Source: Bradyrhizobium sp. JYMT SZCCT0428 (lineage in GTDB: Bacteria; Pseudomonadota; Alphaproteobacteria; Rhizobiales; Xanthobacteraceae). From it: DNA of 64,000 nucleotides. Every line of letters begins with the position of its first letter. Position 1 is the first letter of the stretch. A program made the translations under genes and the position numbers. The notes below the pieces were generated by a model. The model ran no database searches. It was not told where the DNA came from and saw only the letters and a program-made list of their open reading frames with translations. The DNA lies in contig NZ_JAFCLS010000037.1 of the NCBI RefSeq assembly GCF_018131075.1, positions 20,369 to 84,368 on the forward strand. The letters run 5' to 3'. Positions 50,386 to 59,637 of the stretch are shown in pieces.

Positions 50386-50562
50386 ATGAATCCGCTTTGT
50401 CCAAGCTGTCTGAACGAGATGTCGAAGACGGCGTCGTCGCGCAACATGTTCCGTTGCGAACCCTGCCGCGAAATCATCCAGTTCTTCGAGGTCTGGCAGG
50501 ATCGCGACACCAAGCCGCCACGCGACGAGAAGCGCCCGATCGATCAGGTTCGCGCCGCCTGA
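50386..50562 (+). CDS. Small zinc-ribbon-like protein (58 aa)
   Basis: MNPLCPSCLNEMSK and a later FRCEPCREI give a paired CxxC...CxxC zinc-ribbon-type pattern (Cys5, Cys8, Cys24, Cys27). The C-terminal part is charged. A GAGAGAG ribosome site precedes the ATG. Small ribbon proteins usually bind nucleic acid or protein; no specific role can be named. Confidence 0.6.
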   Translation: MNPLCPSCLNEMSKTASSRNMFRCEPCREIIQFFEVWQDRDTKPPRDEKRPIDQVRAA

Positions 50563-50610
50563 CGCCAGACTGCCCAAGCTGCCTGTGCACCCGGCGCTGG
50601 TGCGGAACCG

Positions 50611-50991
50611 CTATTCCTTCCGGCGCAAGATCATGCCGCCGTGATGCAGCACGCCGTCGATGAATTCGCCATCGGCGGTGAAACCGGTGTCATCCCAATA
50701 ATCGATGTGATTTCCCCTGACCTCATAGCGTCCCTGGTAGGCGCTCTCGCGATTGCCGCGGGCTTCGTCGTAGCGGCCGTTCGGAAGCAGGTTGTGACGG
50801 ATGTTCCCGTCGGCCGTGATCCACATCCCCGCATAGGGATGGTTTTGTGCCGGCTGGGCAGCAGATTTTTGAACGGAATTCATCTGAGCAAGACCTTTCT
50901 CGAGGGAGAACACGACAGCACCGGCGAACAATGCGATGGCTGCAAGCATGCAACGGCGCGTAGGCGGTTGCCTGTGAAAACCAAAACCCAT
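50611..50991 (-). CDS. Atu4866-domain secreted protein
   Basis: A 126-residue protein; start at 50991 with an AAGGAGG site. A signal peptide (~10-34) ends near KGLAQ, then an Atu4866-type domain: YAGMWITADGNIRHNLLPNG, NRESAYQGRYEVRGNHIDYW and GVLHHGGMIL. The family is named from Agrobacterium and has a lipocalin-like small beta-barrel; its role is unknown. It follows the SDR gene by 10 bases on the same strand, so the two are likely co-transcribed. Confidence 0.85.
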   Translation of the reverse strand: MGFGFHRQPPTRRCMLAAIALFAGAVVFSLEKGLAQMNSVQKSAAQPAQNHPYAGMWITADGNIRHNLLPNGRYDEARGNRESAYQGRYEVRGNHIDYWDDTGFTADGEFIDGVLHHGGMILRRKE

Positions 50992-51001
50992 TTCTGCCTC
51001 C

Positions 51002-51727
51002 TTATTTGCAGGCTGTCGGCCGGATGACGATCTCGTTGACGTCGACGTCCTCGGGCTGTTCGATGGCGAAGCGGACGGCGCGACCGATCGCATCCGGCTG
51101 CAGCGCAATGGCCCGATAGGTCTTCATCGCTTCCGCCGCTACCGGATCGGTAATTGTGTCGGCAAGCTCGCTCTCGACCACGCCGGGATGGATGCAGGTG
51201 ACGCGAATGTTGTTGTGTTCCTGCCGCAACCCGTCCGAGATCGCGCGCACCGCATATTTGGTCGCGCAATAAACCGCAGCGGTCGGCGATACCGAGAGCG
51301 CGCCGATCGAGGCGATGTTGATGACATGGCCGGAACCCCGGGCCGCCATCTCCGGCAGCACCGCGGCAATGCCGTGCAGCACGCCCTTGATGTTGACGTC
51401 GACCATGCGATCCCACTCATCGACCTTCATCGAGGCCATCAGCGAAAGCGGCATGACGCCGGCATTGTTGACGATGACGTCGACGCGGCCCCAGGCCTCG
51501 CGCGCCGCTTCGGCGAACGCGGCGACATCGGCGCGGTCGGTGACGTCGACGCGGCGCGGCATGGCCTCCCCGCCCCTGGCCCTGATTTCCTCCGCGAGCG
51601 CGTCGAGCCGGTCGGTGCGGCGCGCACCAAGCATGACCTTCGCGCCGGCGGCGCCGAGCTCCCGGGCAATGGCGGCGCCGATGCCGCTCGAAGCGCCCGT
51701 GACAAGGATGACTTTGTTGAGCGACAT
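51002..51727 (-). CDS. Short-chain dehydrogenase/reductase
   Basis: A 241-residue SDR: NAD(P) motif VTGASSGIGAAIARELGAAG, VNNAGVMPLS, the catalytic Tyr-x-x-x-Lys in YCATKYAVRAI and a preceding Ser (INIASIGALS). Length and layout are those of classical SDRs. It is divergent from a LysR regulator 122 bases away, which probably controls it and the following Atu4866 gene. Substrate unknown. Confidence 0.92.
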   Translation of the reverse strand: MSLNKVILVTGASSGIGAAIARELGAAGAKVMLGARRTDRLDALAEEIRARGGEAMPRRVDVTDRADVAAFAEAAREAWGRVDVIVNNAGVMPLSLMASMKVDEWDRMVDVNIKGVLHGIAAVLPEMAARGSGHVINIASIGALSVSPTAAVYCATKYAVRAISDGLRQEHNNIRVTCIHPGVVESELADTITDPVAAEAMKTYRAIALQPDAIGRAVRFAIEQPEDVDVNEIVIRPTACK

Positions 51728-51849
51728 GATTTGTCTTCTTCCTGGCTGAGTTTGCGAGCCGCCATTGGGCGGTTGCCAGGAAGCTAGATCCAGCCCATTG
51801 TCGCCGGAAGCCGACTATTTCTTCCCAACATAGAAAGAAAATCTAACCA

Positions 51850-52740
51850 ATGGAGCCAGACCTCAACGCGCTGGCCGTCTTCGCCCTCGTGGCCGAGGAG
51901 CGGAGTTTTCGCGCGGCGGCCGACCGCCTCGGCGTCACGCGCTCGGCGGTCAGCCAGACGATCCGGCGGCTGGAAGAGACGCTCGGCATTGCACTGGTGC
52001 AGCGCACGACCCGCAGCGTCAGCCTGACCGAGGCCGGCGAACGCCTCTTTGCCGAGACGGCGCCCGCGATTGCAGAGATGCGCGCGGCCATCGAGACGAC
52101 AGGGAATTTGCGCGGGCTGCCGCGCGGGCAGCTGCGGCTGGCCGTCTCATCGATCGCGGAGCGCTTTCTCGCAGGCCCGTTCCTGGCGGCGTTTGCCGAG
52201 GCCAATCCGCAAATCCAGATCGACATCACCGTGACCGACGAGGAATTCGATATCGTCGCCGAGGGATACGATGCCGGGGTGAGACTCGGCGAAGTGATCG
52301 AGCAGGACATGATCGCGGTGTCCGTCGCGGGCGACGAGCGCCAGCTTGCGGTTTGCGCACCGGCGTACCGCGACCGGTTCGGAGCGCCTTCGCATCCGAG
52401 CGAGCTTGCAGGCCATCGCTGCATCGGCTGGCGCCCCGCGCCCAAGGTCGCACCCTATCGCTGGGAATTCGCCGAGCGCGGCAAGGAGTTCAGCGTCGCC
52501 GTCGCACCCGAGATCACGACCAACGACATGGCGCTGATGATCAAGCTCGCCGTCGCCGGCTATGGCATCACCTTTGGCATGGAAGCGAGCTTTCGCGCCT
52601 CGATCGAGCGCGGCGAGCTCGTGTCGGTTCTGGAAGAATATTGCCCGCGCTTCGCCGGCTTCTATTTGTATTATCCAAGCCGACGCAACACGGCCTCGAA
52701 GCTGCGCGCGCTGATCGATCACGTGCAGCGCTTCAGATGA
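51850..52740 (+). CDS. LysR family transcriptional regulator
   Basis: A 296-residue LysR regulator: N-terminal helix-turn-helix (FALVAEERSFRAAADRLGVT, then RSAVSQTIRRLEE) and a C-terminal ligand-binding domain from ~residue 92 (GQLRLAVSSIAERFL). It is divergent from the SDR gene; the shared ~120-base gap contains its likely binding site, but no clear T-N11-A box was marked. It probably regulates the SDR/Atu4866 pair and itself. Confidence 0.92.
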   Translation: MEPDLNALAVFALVAEERSFRAAADRLGVTRSAVSQTIRRLEETLGIALVQRTTRSVSLTEAGERLFAETAPAIAEMRAAIETTGNLRGLPRGQLRLAVSSIAERFLAGPFLAAFAEANPQIQIDITVTDEEFDIVAEGYDAGVRLGEVIEQDMIAVSVAGDERQLAVCAPAYRDRFGAPSHPSELAGHRCIGWRPAPKVAPYRWEFAERGKEFSVAVAPEITTNDMALMIKLAVAGYGITFGMEASFRASIERGELVSVLEEYCPRFAGFYLYYPSRRNTASKLRALIDHVQRFR

Positions 52741-52744
52741 CGCC

Positions 52745-54189
52745 TTAAGCCTCGATCGCCTTCGGCGTGCTGCTGCTCTTATCTTGCGCCACGGCCGAGC
52801 GCGGCGGCCGCACCACGGTCACCGTGCAGGCCGCCTCAGCCGCGACCTTGGCCGAGACGCTGCCCAGAAACGTCCGCATCATCGAATTCTGGCGCGCGCC
52901 GATGACAATATGGTCAACGCGGTTGACTGCGGTGAATTCCAGAATCGCCGATGCCGGATCGATCGCCTCCAGCACATGCACCGTGAGCCGGCTCTCGTCG
53001 AGTTTCAATGGCGAGGCCCAGTGCCGCAGCGCCACCAGCCGGTCGATGTGCTTGTTGTTGCCCTGCTCGTCGAGCGTCCGGTCGATGGTGATGCGGCCGA
53101 GTTTCAGCACGTTGATGCAGGCGAGCCGCGCCGACGGCAGCGTCGCCAACAACTGCTCGGCGGTCGCGCGCAGGCATTCATTGAGCGGTCCCGAGCCTTC
53201 TTCGGTATCGATGGCGACCGCCACGATCGGCCCCGACGCCAGTTGCGCTGCGACATCCGATTTGGGTTTCGGCAGCGTCAGCCCGCGATTGAAGCGGCGG
53301 CGCCACACCGTGGTGAGCGGATCGCGCTGGAGGCGTTCCGACCGCGCGGTGAGCTTGACTTGATCCGGATGCGCCAGCTCGAACGCCAGTTGCGACGCCG
53401 TCGGGTGACGCCAGACCGGTTCGATTTCCAGGCACCGCAGCACGATTTCCTGCAGCCAAAGCGGATAGTCGGGCTTGAGCTTTCGCGGCGGATAGGGATC
53501 GCGCCACAGCCGCCGCTTCATGCCGCGCAGGGTTTCGCTTTCGCCGAACGGCCGCACGCCGGTGGTGAAGAAATACAGGAGCACGCCGAGTGAAAACAAA
53601 TCGCTGCGCGGATCGTCGCGCACGCCGAGCAGGCGCTCCGGCGCCATGTAGGGCGCGGTGCCGTAGGGCAGACGAAATTCTTCCTGCAAGAGATCAGGCA
53701 ATTGATTGTGATGCGACAGCCCGAAATCGATCAGCACGGCCTCGCCGCTGTCGCGAAACATGATGCTGCTCGGCTTGATGTCGTGATGGATGACGTTCTG
53801 GCGGTGCAGATCGGCCAGCGCGGTGGCGATCTTGCCGGCGATCACCCTCGCCTCTTCATACGGGATCGGCAGATCGCCGAGCCGGTCATAGAGCGTTTTG
53901 CCGGGGATGCGCTCGATCACCACATAAGGCTGCCGGTCGAAATCGCCGGAGCCGAAACAAAGCGGCACGTGCGGGCCGGCGAGTCGCGGCACGATCATCT
54001 GCTCCATCTCGAAAGAGACGATCGCCGCCGGATCCTCGCCCTCGGAAATCCTCGGGATCTTCATCAGAGCGGCACAGTGATGCCGGGATGGGTCACGCTC
54101 CACAGCGTCGCCATGCCGCCTTGATGGACGCGCTCGCCGATCGCAAAACCGTCGAGCTCTGCGCCCGGCTCAATCGAAGGCTTCGCCAT
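52745..54189 (-). pseudogene. Serine/threonine protein kinase-UspA fusion with a frameshift
   Basis: A Hanks-type kinase fused to a universal stress domain. The frame starts at 54189 (MAKPSIEPGAELDGF) and carries the glycine-rich loop GERVHQGGMATLW, but ends at a TGA at 54064-54066; the following frame (MKIPRISEGEDPAAIV..., catalytic VIHHDIKPSSIMF, IDFGLSHHN, APYMAPERL) resumes at once, in the -1 register. A single missing base after GTGCCGCTC (giving CTCTGATGAAG) explains the break. The C-terminal third holds a UspA-type domain (VIGARQNSMMRTFLG, AACTVTVVRPP). Restart at the ATG overlapping the TGA could make a kinase without its glycine loop. Sequencing error or programmed shift is also possible. 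Confidence 0.8.
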
Positions 54190-54190
54190 C

Positions 54191-54988
54191 TCAGCGCCCC
54201 TCGAGCAGACGATCGGCCAGCCAGCGCGGCAGGCCGTTGGCGCGAATCCGGTCCGCCGCGGTCTCGACGTCATACGGCACGCGGCAATAGGTAATCTCGC
54301 GCGTCGCGGTATCGAGCATCGCAAACGCCGCCGCCGGATTGCCGTCGCGCGGCTGTCCGACCGAGCCGACAACGGCCAGCCAGCGCCGGCCGCCGAGCAG
54401 TTGCACCGGTACATCAGAGGTCGGCACGAAACCCGTCATCTTCGCCGCCGACGACATCGAATAGAGCGCGGGCTGATGGATGTGCCCGCAGAAGGTAACG
54501 TGAGCGTCGGTGGCCTCGATACTGCGGGCGGCTTCCGAGGTGCCCTCGACGTAGCGCCAGCGCGCCGGATGACTTGCTTCGGAATGCACGTAGAGGCGAT
54601 CGTCTTCCTGTTGCGTCAGCGGCAATTCGGCGAGGAACCGCCGCTGCGGCGCGCTGAGGCGCCCGCGCGTCCATTCGATCGCGGCCTGGGCCGCGCCATT
54701 CATGGTCTCGGAGGGCGTGCCGATGGCGTTGTCGTGGTTGCCGCGCACGGCGATGGCGCCGTCATGGACGAGGTCCATCACGGTCTCGACCGCCCATTCG
54801 GGATCGGCGCCATAGCCGACGACGTCGCCGAGGCAGATGATCCGCTCGGCGCCCCGCGCGCGCGCCGCCGCAAGGCAGGCGCTGAACGCCTGCCGGTTGG
54901 CATGGATATCCGCAAACACCGCAAGACGCACAACTTCCTCCACGTCCGTGATCGCGCCGCTGCCGGCACGTGGCTTGATGGATATCAA
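54191..54988 (-). CDS. Metallophosphoesterase
   Basis: A 265-residue calcineurin-like phosphoesterase: metal motifs FADIHANRQAF, ICLGDVVGYGADPEW, RGNHDNAIG and a C-terminal GHIHQPALY, with a second His in YVHSEASHP. The layout is of YfcE/MJ0936-type enzymes. It ends one base before the kinase-UspA gene, so the two form one unit and may oppose each other as phosphatase and kinase; that is inference. Alternative starts closer to VRLAVFADI are possible. Confidence 0.9.
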   Translation of the reverse strand: MISIKPRAGSGAITDVEEVVRLAVFADIHANRQAFSACLAAARARGAERIICLGDVVGYGADPEWAVETVMDLVHDGAIAVRGNHDNAIGTPSETMNGAAQAAIEWTRGRLSAPQRRFLAELPLTQQEDDRLYVHSEASHPARWRYVEGTSEAARSIEATDAHVTFCGHIHQPALYSMSSAAKMTGFVPTSDVPVQLLGGRRWLAVVGSVGQPRDGNPAAAFAMLDTATREITYCRVPYDVETAADRIRANGLPRWLADRLLEGR

Positions 54989-55052
54989 ACACCGGGAGGC
55001 ATGCGGCCCGCAATGATGCGGAAGGCTGGGATATGCAGGGGCCCGCCGCGGA

Positions 55053-55649
55053 TCAGCGCTTCCTCGGCGCTTCCAGGCCCTTGATCACCAGCGCCAGCAG
55101 CGCGTCGATCCGAGCAGCCGTTTCCGGACTGCTCCATTCGTCCGAATGCGCGGGGTGATGATAGCGGATGGTGGCGTCGAACACCGCGCGCGCTGAAACC
55201 TTGACGTCGGTGACCTGGAAGACCCCCTGTTTCACGCCGTCGGACAGAATATCCGCGACCTGACCGACCAGGCGCTCCTTGTGCGCGTGTACGACCTCGC
55301 AGGCCTCCTGCGCCAGCGTCAGGTAGGTCTGGAACATCTCGGGATCTTCGGAAACCTTCTTGTACTTGATCTCGAACATCGTGCGCAGCCACTTCTCGAG
55401 CCTGGCAGGCGCCGGCCCGGAGGATTCGGCGATCTTCTGCAGCGGCGCGTTGGCGCGGTCGAGCCAGCGTTTTGCAACCGCCTGGCGCAGCGACGCCTTG
55501 CTGGGGAAATGCCGGTAGACGCTGCCGTGGCTGACATCCAGCGCACGGGCAACGTCGACCACCGTGGCCTTGGCCAGCCCGTAGCGGCGCAATACGTCCT
55601 CGGTAACCTCGAGAATTCGCTCAGGGGTCAAAACCACGACTTCGTTCAT
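55053..55649 (-). CDS. TetR family regulator
   Basis: A 198-residue regulator: helix-turn-helix at ~residues 10-50 (ATVVDVARALDVSHGSVYRH then FPSKASLRQAV), followed by the helical effector domain with a YRHF-type start. It stands alone, with no target gene obvious next to it except the phosphoesterase downstream on the same strand and a small ORF upstream. A repeat at 55697-55752 lies in front. Confidence 0.9.
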   Translation of the reverse strand: MNEVVVLTPERILEVTEDVLRRYGLAKATVVDVARALDVSHGSVYRHFPSKASLRQAVAKRWLDRANAPLQKIAESSGPAPARLEKWLRTMFEIKYKKVSEDPEMFQTYLTLAQEACEVVHAHKERLVGQVADILSDGVKQGVFQVTDVKVSARAVFDATIRYHHPAHSDEWSSPETAARIDALLALVIKGLEAPRKR

Positions 55650-55696
55650 GCGCGCACCTGCGGAATGATGGAACGGGTGGTCATTTGATCCCTTTA

Positions 55697-55752
55697 GAGC
55701 GATTTCGAAGAAAACGCGTCAAAACAAGAAGCTAGAGCATCAATGCTCTAGC
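55697..55752. repeat. Short palindromic repeat
   Basis: A reduced GAGCGATTTCGAAGAAAACG / CGTCAAAAC element joined to a perfect hairpin GCTAGAGCAT-CA-ATGCTCTAGC. Related to 22450-22536 and 36447-36550. Confidence 0.75.
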
Positions 55753-55763
55753 GCTTGGAAGGT

Positions 55764-55874
55764 TCAGCTTTTCAGCGGTCCCAAACGGGTGGCCTGGGCT
55801 TCCAGATGGCGGGCCACCTGGGCGTTCAGCCAGCGGCTGAGTTGTGTCGTCAGATTAATGATTTCGATTGTCAT
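55764..55874 (-). CDS. Putative small protein (36 aa)
   Basis: MTIEIINLTTQLSRWLNAQV continues ARHLEAQATRLGPLKS: a short amphipathic helix-forming protein. An AGAGGA ribosome site lies ~9 bases before the ATG at 55874. It sits between the TetR gene and purB on the minus strand. No domain is recognised; the ribosome site and codon pattern suggest a real gene. Confidence 0.5.
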   Translation of the reverse strand: MTIEIINLTTQLSRWLNAQVARHLEAQATRLGPLKS

Positions 55875-56163
55875 GGCTTAAGTCCTCTTCAAGTACCCGG
55901 GCTCAGTGCCAGCGAGCCCGGATGACGCCCCTATGCGTTGCGTCGAAGAAGGATATAGCATGTCTCGCTGACAGATTTCAATATCTGTCATTCAGTTTTT
56001 CGTGATTGGGGGCCTTTCCGGCCGCCCCTTCCGCCAAGACTCGGCTCAAGCCAGGCCCAGCGGTATCCCGGCCGTTTTTCCCCGCCGTTTGTCTGGCTTT
56101 GTTTGTCTCATTTGGGCGGCCCTGCTAAAGCACGGCGTAAAAAACAATTCCCCGGAGTCGTCG

Positions 56164-57471
56164 ATGATCCCCCGCTATACCCGCCCGGAAATGGCCTCCA
56201 TCTGGGAGCCGCAGACCCGCTTCAAGATCTGGTTCGAGATCGAGGCGCATGCGGCCGACGCGCAGGCGGAACTCGGCGTCATCCCGAAGGAAGCCGCCAA
56301 AACCGTCTGGGCCAAGGCGCGTAACGTCACATTCGACATCGCCCGCATCGACGAGATCGAGCGCGAGACCAAGCACGACGTCCTCGCCTTCACGACCCAT
56401 CTGGCCGAGATCGTCGGCCCCGAGGCGCGCTTCATTCATCAGGGCATGACCTCCTCCGACGTGCTCGACACCTGCTTCAACGTCCAGCTCACCCGCGCCG
56501 CCGATCTTTTGCTCGCCGATATCGACAAGGTTCTGGCGGCGCTGAAGAAGCGCGCCTTCGAACACAAGATGACGCCGACCATCGGCCGCTCCCACGGCAT
56601 CCATGCCGAGCCCGTAACGTTCGGCCTCAAGCTCGCTTATGCCTATGCGGAATTTTCCCGCGCCCGCGAGCGCCTGGTCGCCGCCCGCAAGGAAGTCTCG
56701 ACCTGCGCGATCTCAGGCGCCGTCGGCACCTTTGCGCAGATCGATCCGCGCGTCGAAGAACATGTCGCCAAGGCGATGGGACTGACGCCGGAGCCGATCT
56801 CGACGCAAGTGATCCCGCGCGACCGCCACGCGATGTATTTTGCAACCCTCGGGGTGATCGCCTCCTCGGTCGAACGTCTCGCCACCGAAATCCGCCACCT
56901 GCAACGCACGGAAGTATTGGAAGCCGAAGAGTTCTTCTCCGAGGGCCAGAAGGGTTCTTCGGCGATGCCGCACAAGCGCAACCCGGTGCTGTCGGAAAAT
57001 CTCACCGGTCTGTCGCGCATGGTGCGCGCCTATGCGATGCCGGCGATGGAGAACATCGTGCTCTGGCACGAGCGCGACATCTCGCACTCGTCCGCCGAAC
57101 GCATGATCGGCCCCGATGCCACCGTGACGCTCGATTTCGCGCTGATGCGCCTCGCCGGCCTGGTCGAGAAGCTCTTGATTTACCCCGAGAACATGCAGAA
57201 GAACCTCGACCGCCTCGGCGGCCTCGTGCATTCGCAGCGGATTTTGATGGCGCTGACGCAAAAGGGCGCCAGCCGCGAGGACGCCTACAAATACGTGCAG
57301 CGCAACGCGATGCCGGTATGGCGCGGCGAAGGCGATTTCCTGACGCTGCTGAAAAAAGACCCCGACGTGAAGAAGCATCTGAGCGACGCCGAAATCGAGG
57401 AACGCTTCGACCTCGGCTATCACTTCAAGCACGTCGACACGATCTTCAGGCGCGTGTTCGGGGCAGCGTAG
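56164..57471 (+). CDS. purB: Adenylosuccinate lyase
   Basis: A 435-residue enzyme of the fumarase/aspartase superfamily that acts twice in purine synthesis: release of fumarate from SAICAR and from adenylosuccinate. Start at 56164 (MIPRYTRPEMASIWEPQTRF), after CCCGGAG; upstream in-frame starts are unlike the family. HQGMTSSDVLDTC and the signature GSSAMPHKRNP are present. Stands alone in a single-gene unit. Confidence 0.97.
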   Translation: MIPRYTRPEMASIWEPQTRFKIWFEIEAHAADAQAELGVIPKEAAKTVWAKARNVTFDIARIDEIERETKHDVLAFTTHLAEIVGPEARFIHQGMTSSDVLDTCFNVQLTRAADLLLADIDKVLAALKKRAFEHKMTPTIGRSHGIHAEPVTFGLKLAYAYAEFSRARERLVAARKEVSTCAISGAVGTFAQIDPRVEEHVAKAMGLTPEPISTQVIPRDRHAMYFATLGVIASSVERLATEIRHLQRTEVLEAEEFFSEGQKGSSAMPHKRNPVLSENLTGLSRMVRAYAMPAMENIVLWHERDISHSSAERMIGPDATVTLDFALMRLAGLVEKLLIYPENMQKNLDRLGGLVHSQRILMALTQKGASREDAYKYVQRNAMPVWRGEGDFLTLLKKDPDVKKHLSDAEIEERFDLGYHFKHVDTIFRRVFGAA

Positions 57472-57531
57472 AATTACAAGGGTTAGAGCGCTTTCAAGCC
57501 GCAAACGAACAACACAAGAAACGGATTTCCC

Positions 57532-58704
57532 ATGCCCATCGTCAACCGCATCGCCGCCTTGTCAGATGAAATGGCCGCCTGGCGCCATGACTTCCACGAG
57601 AATCCGGAGTTGCTCTACGAAGTCCACCGTACCGCCGGCATCGTAGCCGACCGCTTGCGCGAATTCGGCTGCGACGAGGTGGTGACGGGCATCGGCCGCA
57701 CCGGCGTCGTCGGCGTGATCCGCGGCCGCAAGAGCACGTCCGGCAAGACCATCGGCCTGCGCGCCGACATGGATGCGCTGCCGATCGAGGAGACTTCGGG
57801 TGTTCCCTACGCCTCCAAGATTCCCGGCAAGATGCACGCCTGCGGCCATGACGGGCACACCGCGATGCTGCTTGGCGCGGCCAAATATCTCGCCGAGACG
57901 CGCAATTTCGACGGTACGGCTGTCGTCATCTTCCAGCCGGCCGAAGAAGGCGGCGCCGGCGGCAAGGCGATGGTCGACGATGGATTGATGACCCGCTGGG
58001 GCATTCAGGAGGTCTATGGCCTGCACAACATGCCGGGCTTGCCCGAAGGGCACTTCCACACCACGCCGGGCGCAATGCTGGCTTCAGCGGATAAGATTGA
58101 GATCACGGTGCACGGCAAGGGCGGCCATGCGGGCTCCGGTCCGCACAACGCGGTCGACAGCGTGTTGGTCGGCTCGCAGATCGTCAACGCGTTGCAGTCG
58201 ATCGTATCGCGCAATGTCGATCCGCTCAAATCGGCCGTCATCTCGATCACCATGTTCCAGGCCGGCACCGCCTTCAACATCATCCCGGAGACCGCCAAGC
58301 TCGGTGGAACGGTGCGCACGCTCGATCCTGCAATCCGCGATCTCGTCGAGCGCCGCATCGGCGAGGTTGCCGACAGCGTGGCGCGGGCTTACGGCGGATC
58401 GGCCGAGATCAAATACACACGTTCGTATCCGGTGACGGTCAATCACGCGCGAGAGGCCGGCATCGCCGCAGAAGTGGCCCGCGATGTCGTCGGCGCCGAC
58501 CGCGTCAACGAGCGCGCGTTGCCACTGATGGGTTCGGAAGATTTCGCATTCATGCTGGAAGCGCGCCCCGGCGCTTTCATCTTTCTCGGCATGGGCGACG
58601 GCAATGAATGCCACCATCCCGGCTACACGTTCAACGACAATATCCTCGGCCACGGCGCATCCTACTGGGTGCGGCTGATCGAGAAGTCGATGCCGGCGGG
58701 TTGA
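57532..58704 (+). CDS. M20-family amidohydrolase (hippurate hydrolase-like)
   Basis: A 390-residue metallohydrolase with the M20D layout: LRADMDALPIEETSG, MHACGHDGHTAMLLGAAKYL (metal site), PAEEGGAGGKAMVDDG, GHAGSGPHNAVD in the lid domain and a final MGSEDFAFMLE with the last metal ligand. Such enzymes remove acyl groups from amino acids such as hippurate, N-acetylated amino acids or indole-acetyl conjugates. The exact substrate cannot be read from sequence. 60 bases after purB. Confidence 0.92.
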   Translation: MPIVNRIAALSDEMAAWRHDFHENPELLYEVHRTAGIVADRLREFGCDEVVTGIGRTGVVGVIRGRKSTSGKTIGLRADMDALPIEETSGVPYASKIPGKMHACGHDGHTAMLLGAAKYLAETRNFDGTAVVIFQPAEEGGAGGKAMVDDGLMTRWGIQEVYGLHNMPGLPEGHFHTTPGAMLASADKIEITVHGKGGHAGSGPHNAVDSVLVGSQIVNALQSIVSRNVDPLKSAVISITMFQAGTAFNIIPETAKLGGTVRTLDPAIRDLVERRIGEVADSVARAYGGSAEIKYTRSYPVTVNHAREAGIAAEVARDVVGADRVNERALPLMGSEDFAFMLEARPGAFIFLGMGDGNECHHPGYTFNDNILGHGASYWVRLIEKSMPAG

Positions 58705-58733
58705 CGACGCGAGTCGTGAGGCGAAGGTGTTGA

Positions 58734-58877
58734 TCTCCCTCGCCCCGCTCTTGCGGGGAGAGGGTTGGGGTGAGGGGCCTCTCTCCTCCGTCGTGATTTA
58801 TCGATGGACCTGTACCCCCTCACCCGGATTGCATCTACGATGCAATCCGACCTCTCCCCGCAAGCGGGGCGAGGTAA
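58734..58877. repeat. Palindromic repeat (CTCGCCCCGCTCTTGCGGGGAG)
   Basis: Arms at 58734-58768 (CCTCGCCCCGCTCTTGCGGG) and 58847-58877 (CCTCTCCCCGCAAGCGGGGC) face each other; an inner hairpin GGATTGCATC/GATGCAATCC is included. It separates the amidohydrolase and the cytochrome b561 gene, which converge. Confidence 0.85.
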
Positions 58878-58901
58878 GAATGAACGCCGCTCTATATCCC
58901 C

Positions 58902-59453
58902 TCACCCTGCCTCACCGTCGATCATCCGCGACGCCACCCGATCGCGCCTGACAAAATGATGCCACAGCGCGGCCACGGCATGGATCACGATCAGCGCCAG
59001 CAGCACGTAGGCAAAGAAAATGTGGCGGTCTTCCCAGGCCTGCGCGGCGGCGCGGTCGGGCGCGGTAAACTGCGGGACATGAAACAGCCCGAACCAGTCC
59101 GAATAGTTCTGCGCACGCGCGCCGGAATGCGCCCAGCCCAACATGGCGACCAGGATGGTGACGGCATAGAGCGCGCCATGGCTGACGCGCGCCAAAATCC
59201 GTTCCCAGCGCGGTGAGGCATCGGGCAAGACCGGCGTCGGATTGAGGCCGCGCCAGATCAGTCGCAGCACCATCAAGAGCAGCACGGCATAGCCGATATC
59301 GGCGTGGATTGAGCGATAGAAGAAGCGGTCGGGCCGCGCCGGAAAATGGTTCATCCACCAGCCAAAGGCAATCATGCCGACGATGGCGATGCCGAGCAGC
59401 CAGTGGAACCCGCGGGCAACACTGCCCCAACTCGCTTGTGTATTCCGGATCAT
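58902..59453 (-). CDS. Cytochrome b561
   Basis: A 183-residue inner-membrane b-type cytochrome with four membrane segments. Heme-ligand histidines lie in SVARGFHWLLG, YRSIHADIGYA, ARVSHGALYA and VLLALIVIHAVAALWHHF. The start at 59453 (MIRNTQASWG) gives the family length; an ATG at 59534 would add 27 unlike residues. It probably passes electrons between quinol and a periplasmic partner. Confidence 0.9.
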   Translation of the reverse strand: MIRNTQASWGSVARGFHWLLGIAIVGMIAFGWWMNHFPARPDRFFYRSIHADIGYAVLLLMVLRLIWRGLNPTPVLPDASPRWERILARVSHGALYAVTILVAMLGWAHSGARAQNYSDWFGLFHVPQFTAPDRAAAQAWEDRHIFFAYVLLALIVIHAVAALWHHFVRRDRVASRMIDGEAG

Positions 59454-59637
59454 TTCCCGCGCAGCCTCTGAACTCGGGGGTCGACGATTTCGCTCGTAGC
59501 GGCAATGGCTTATCCTGATAGCCAGCGGCGACAATCAACGCGACCTGAATCATTGCAAATCACCGATTTGTGCAAATTGCCGCCCCCGAAACGCCAAAAC
59601 AACTGAACGGTAACCGCGGATCGGCTAAAGTCGCAGC

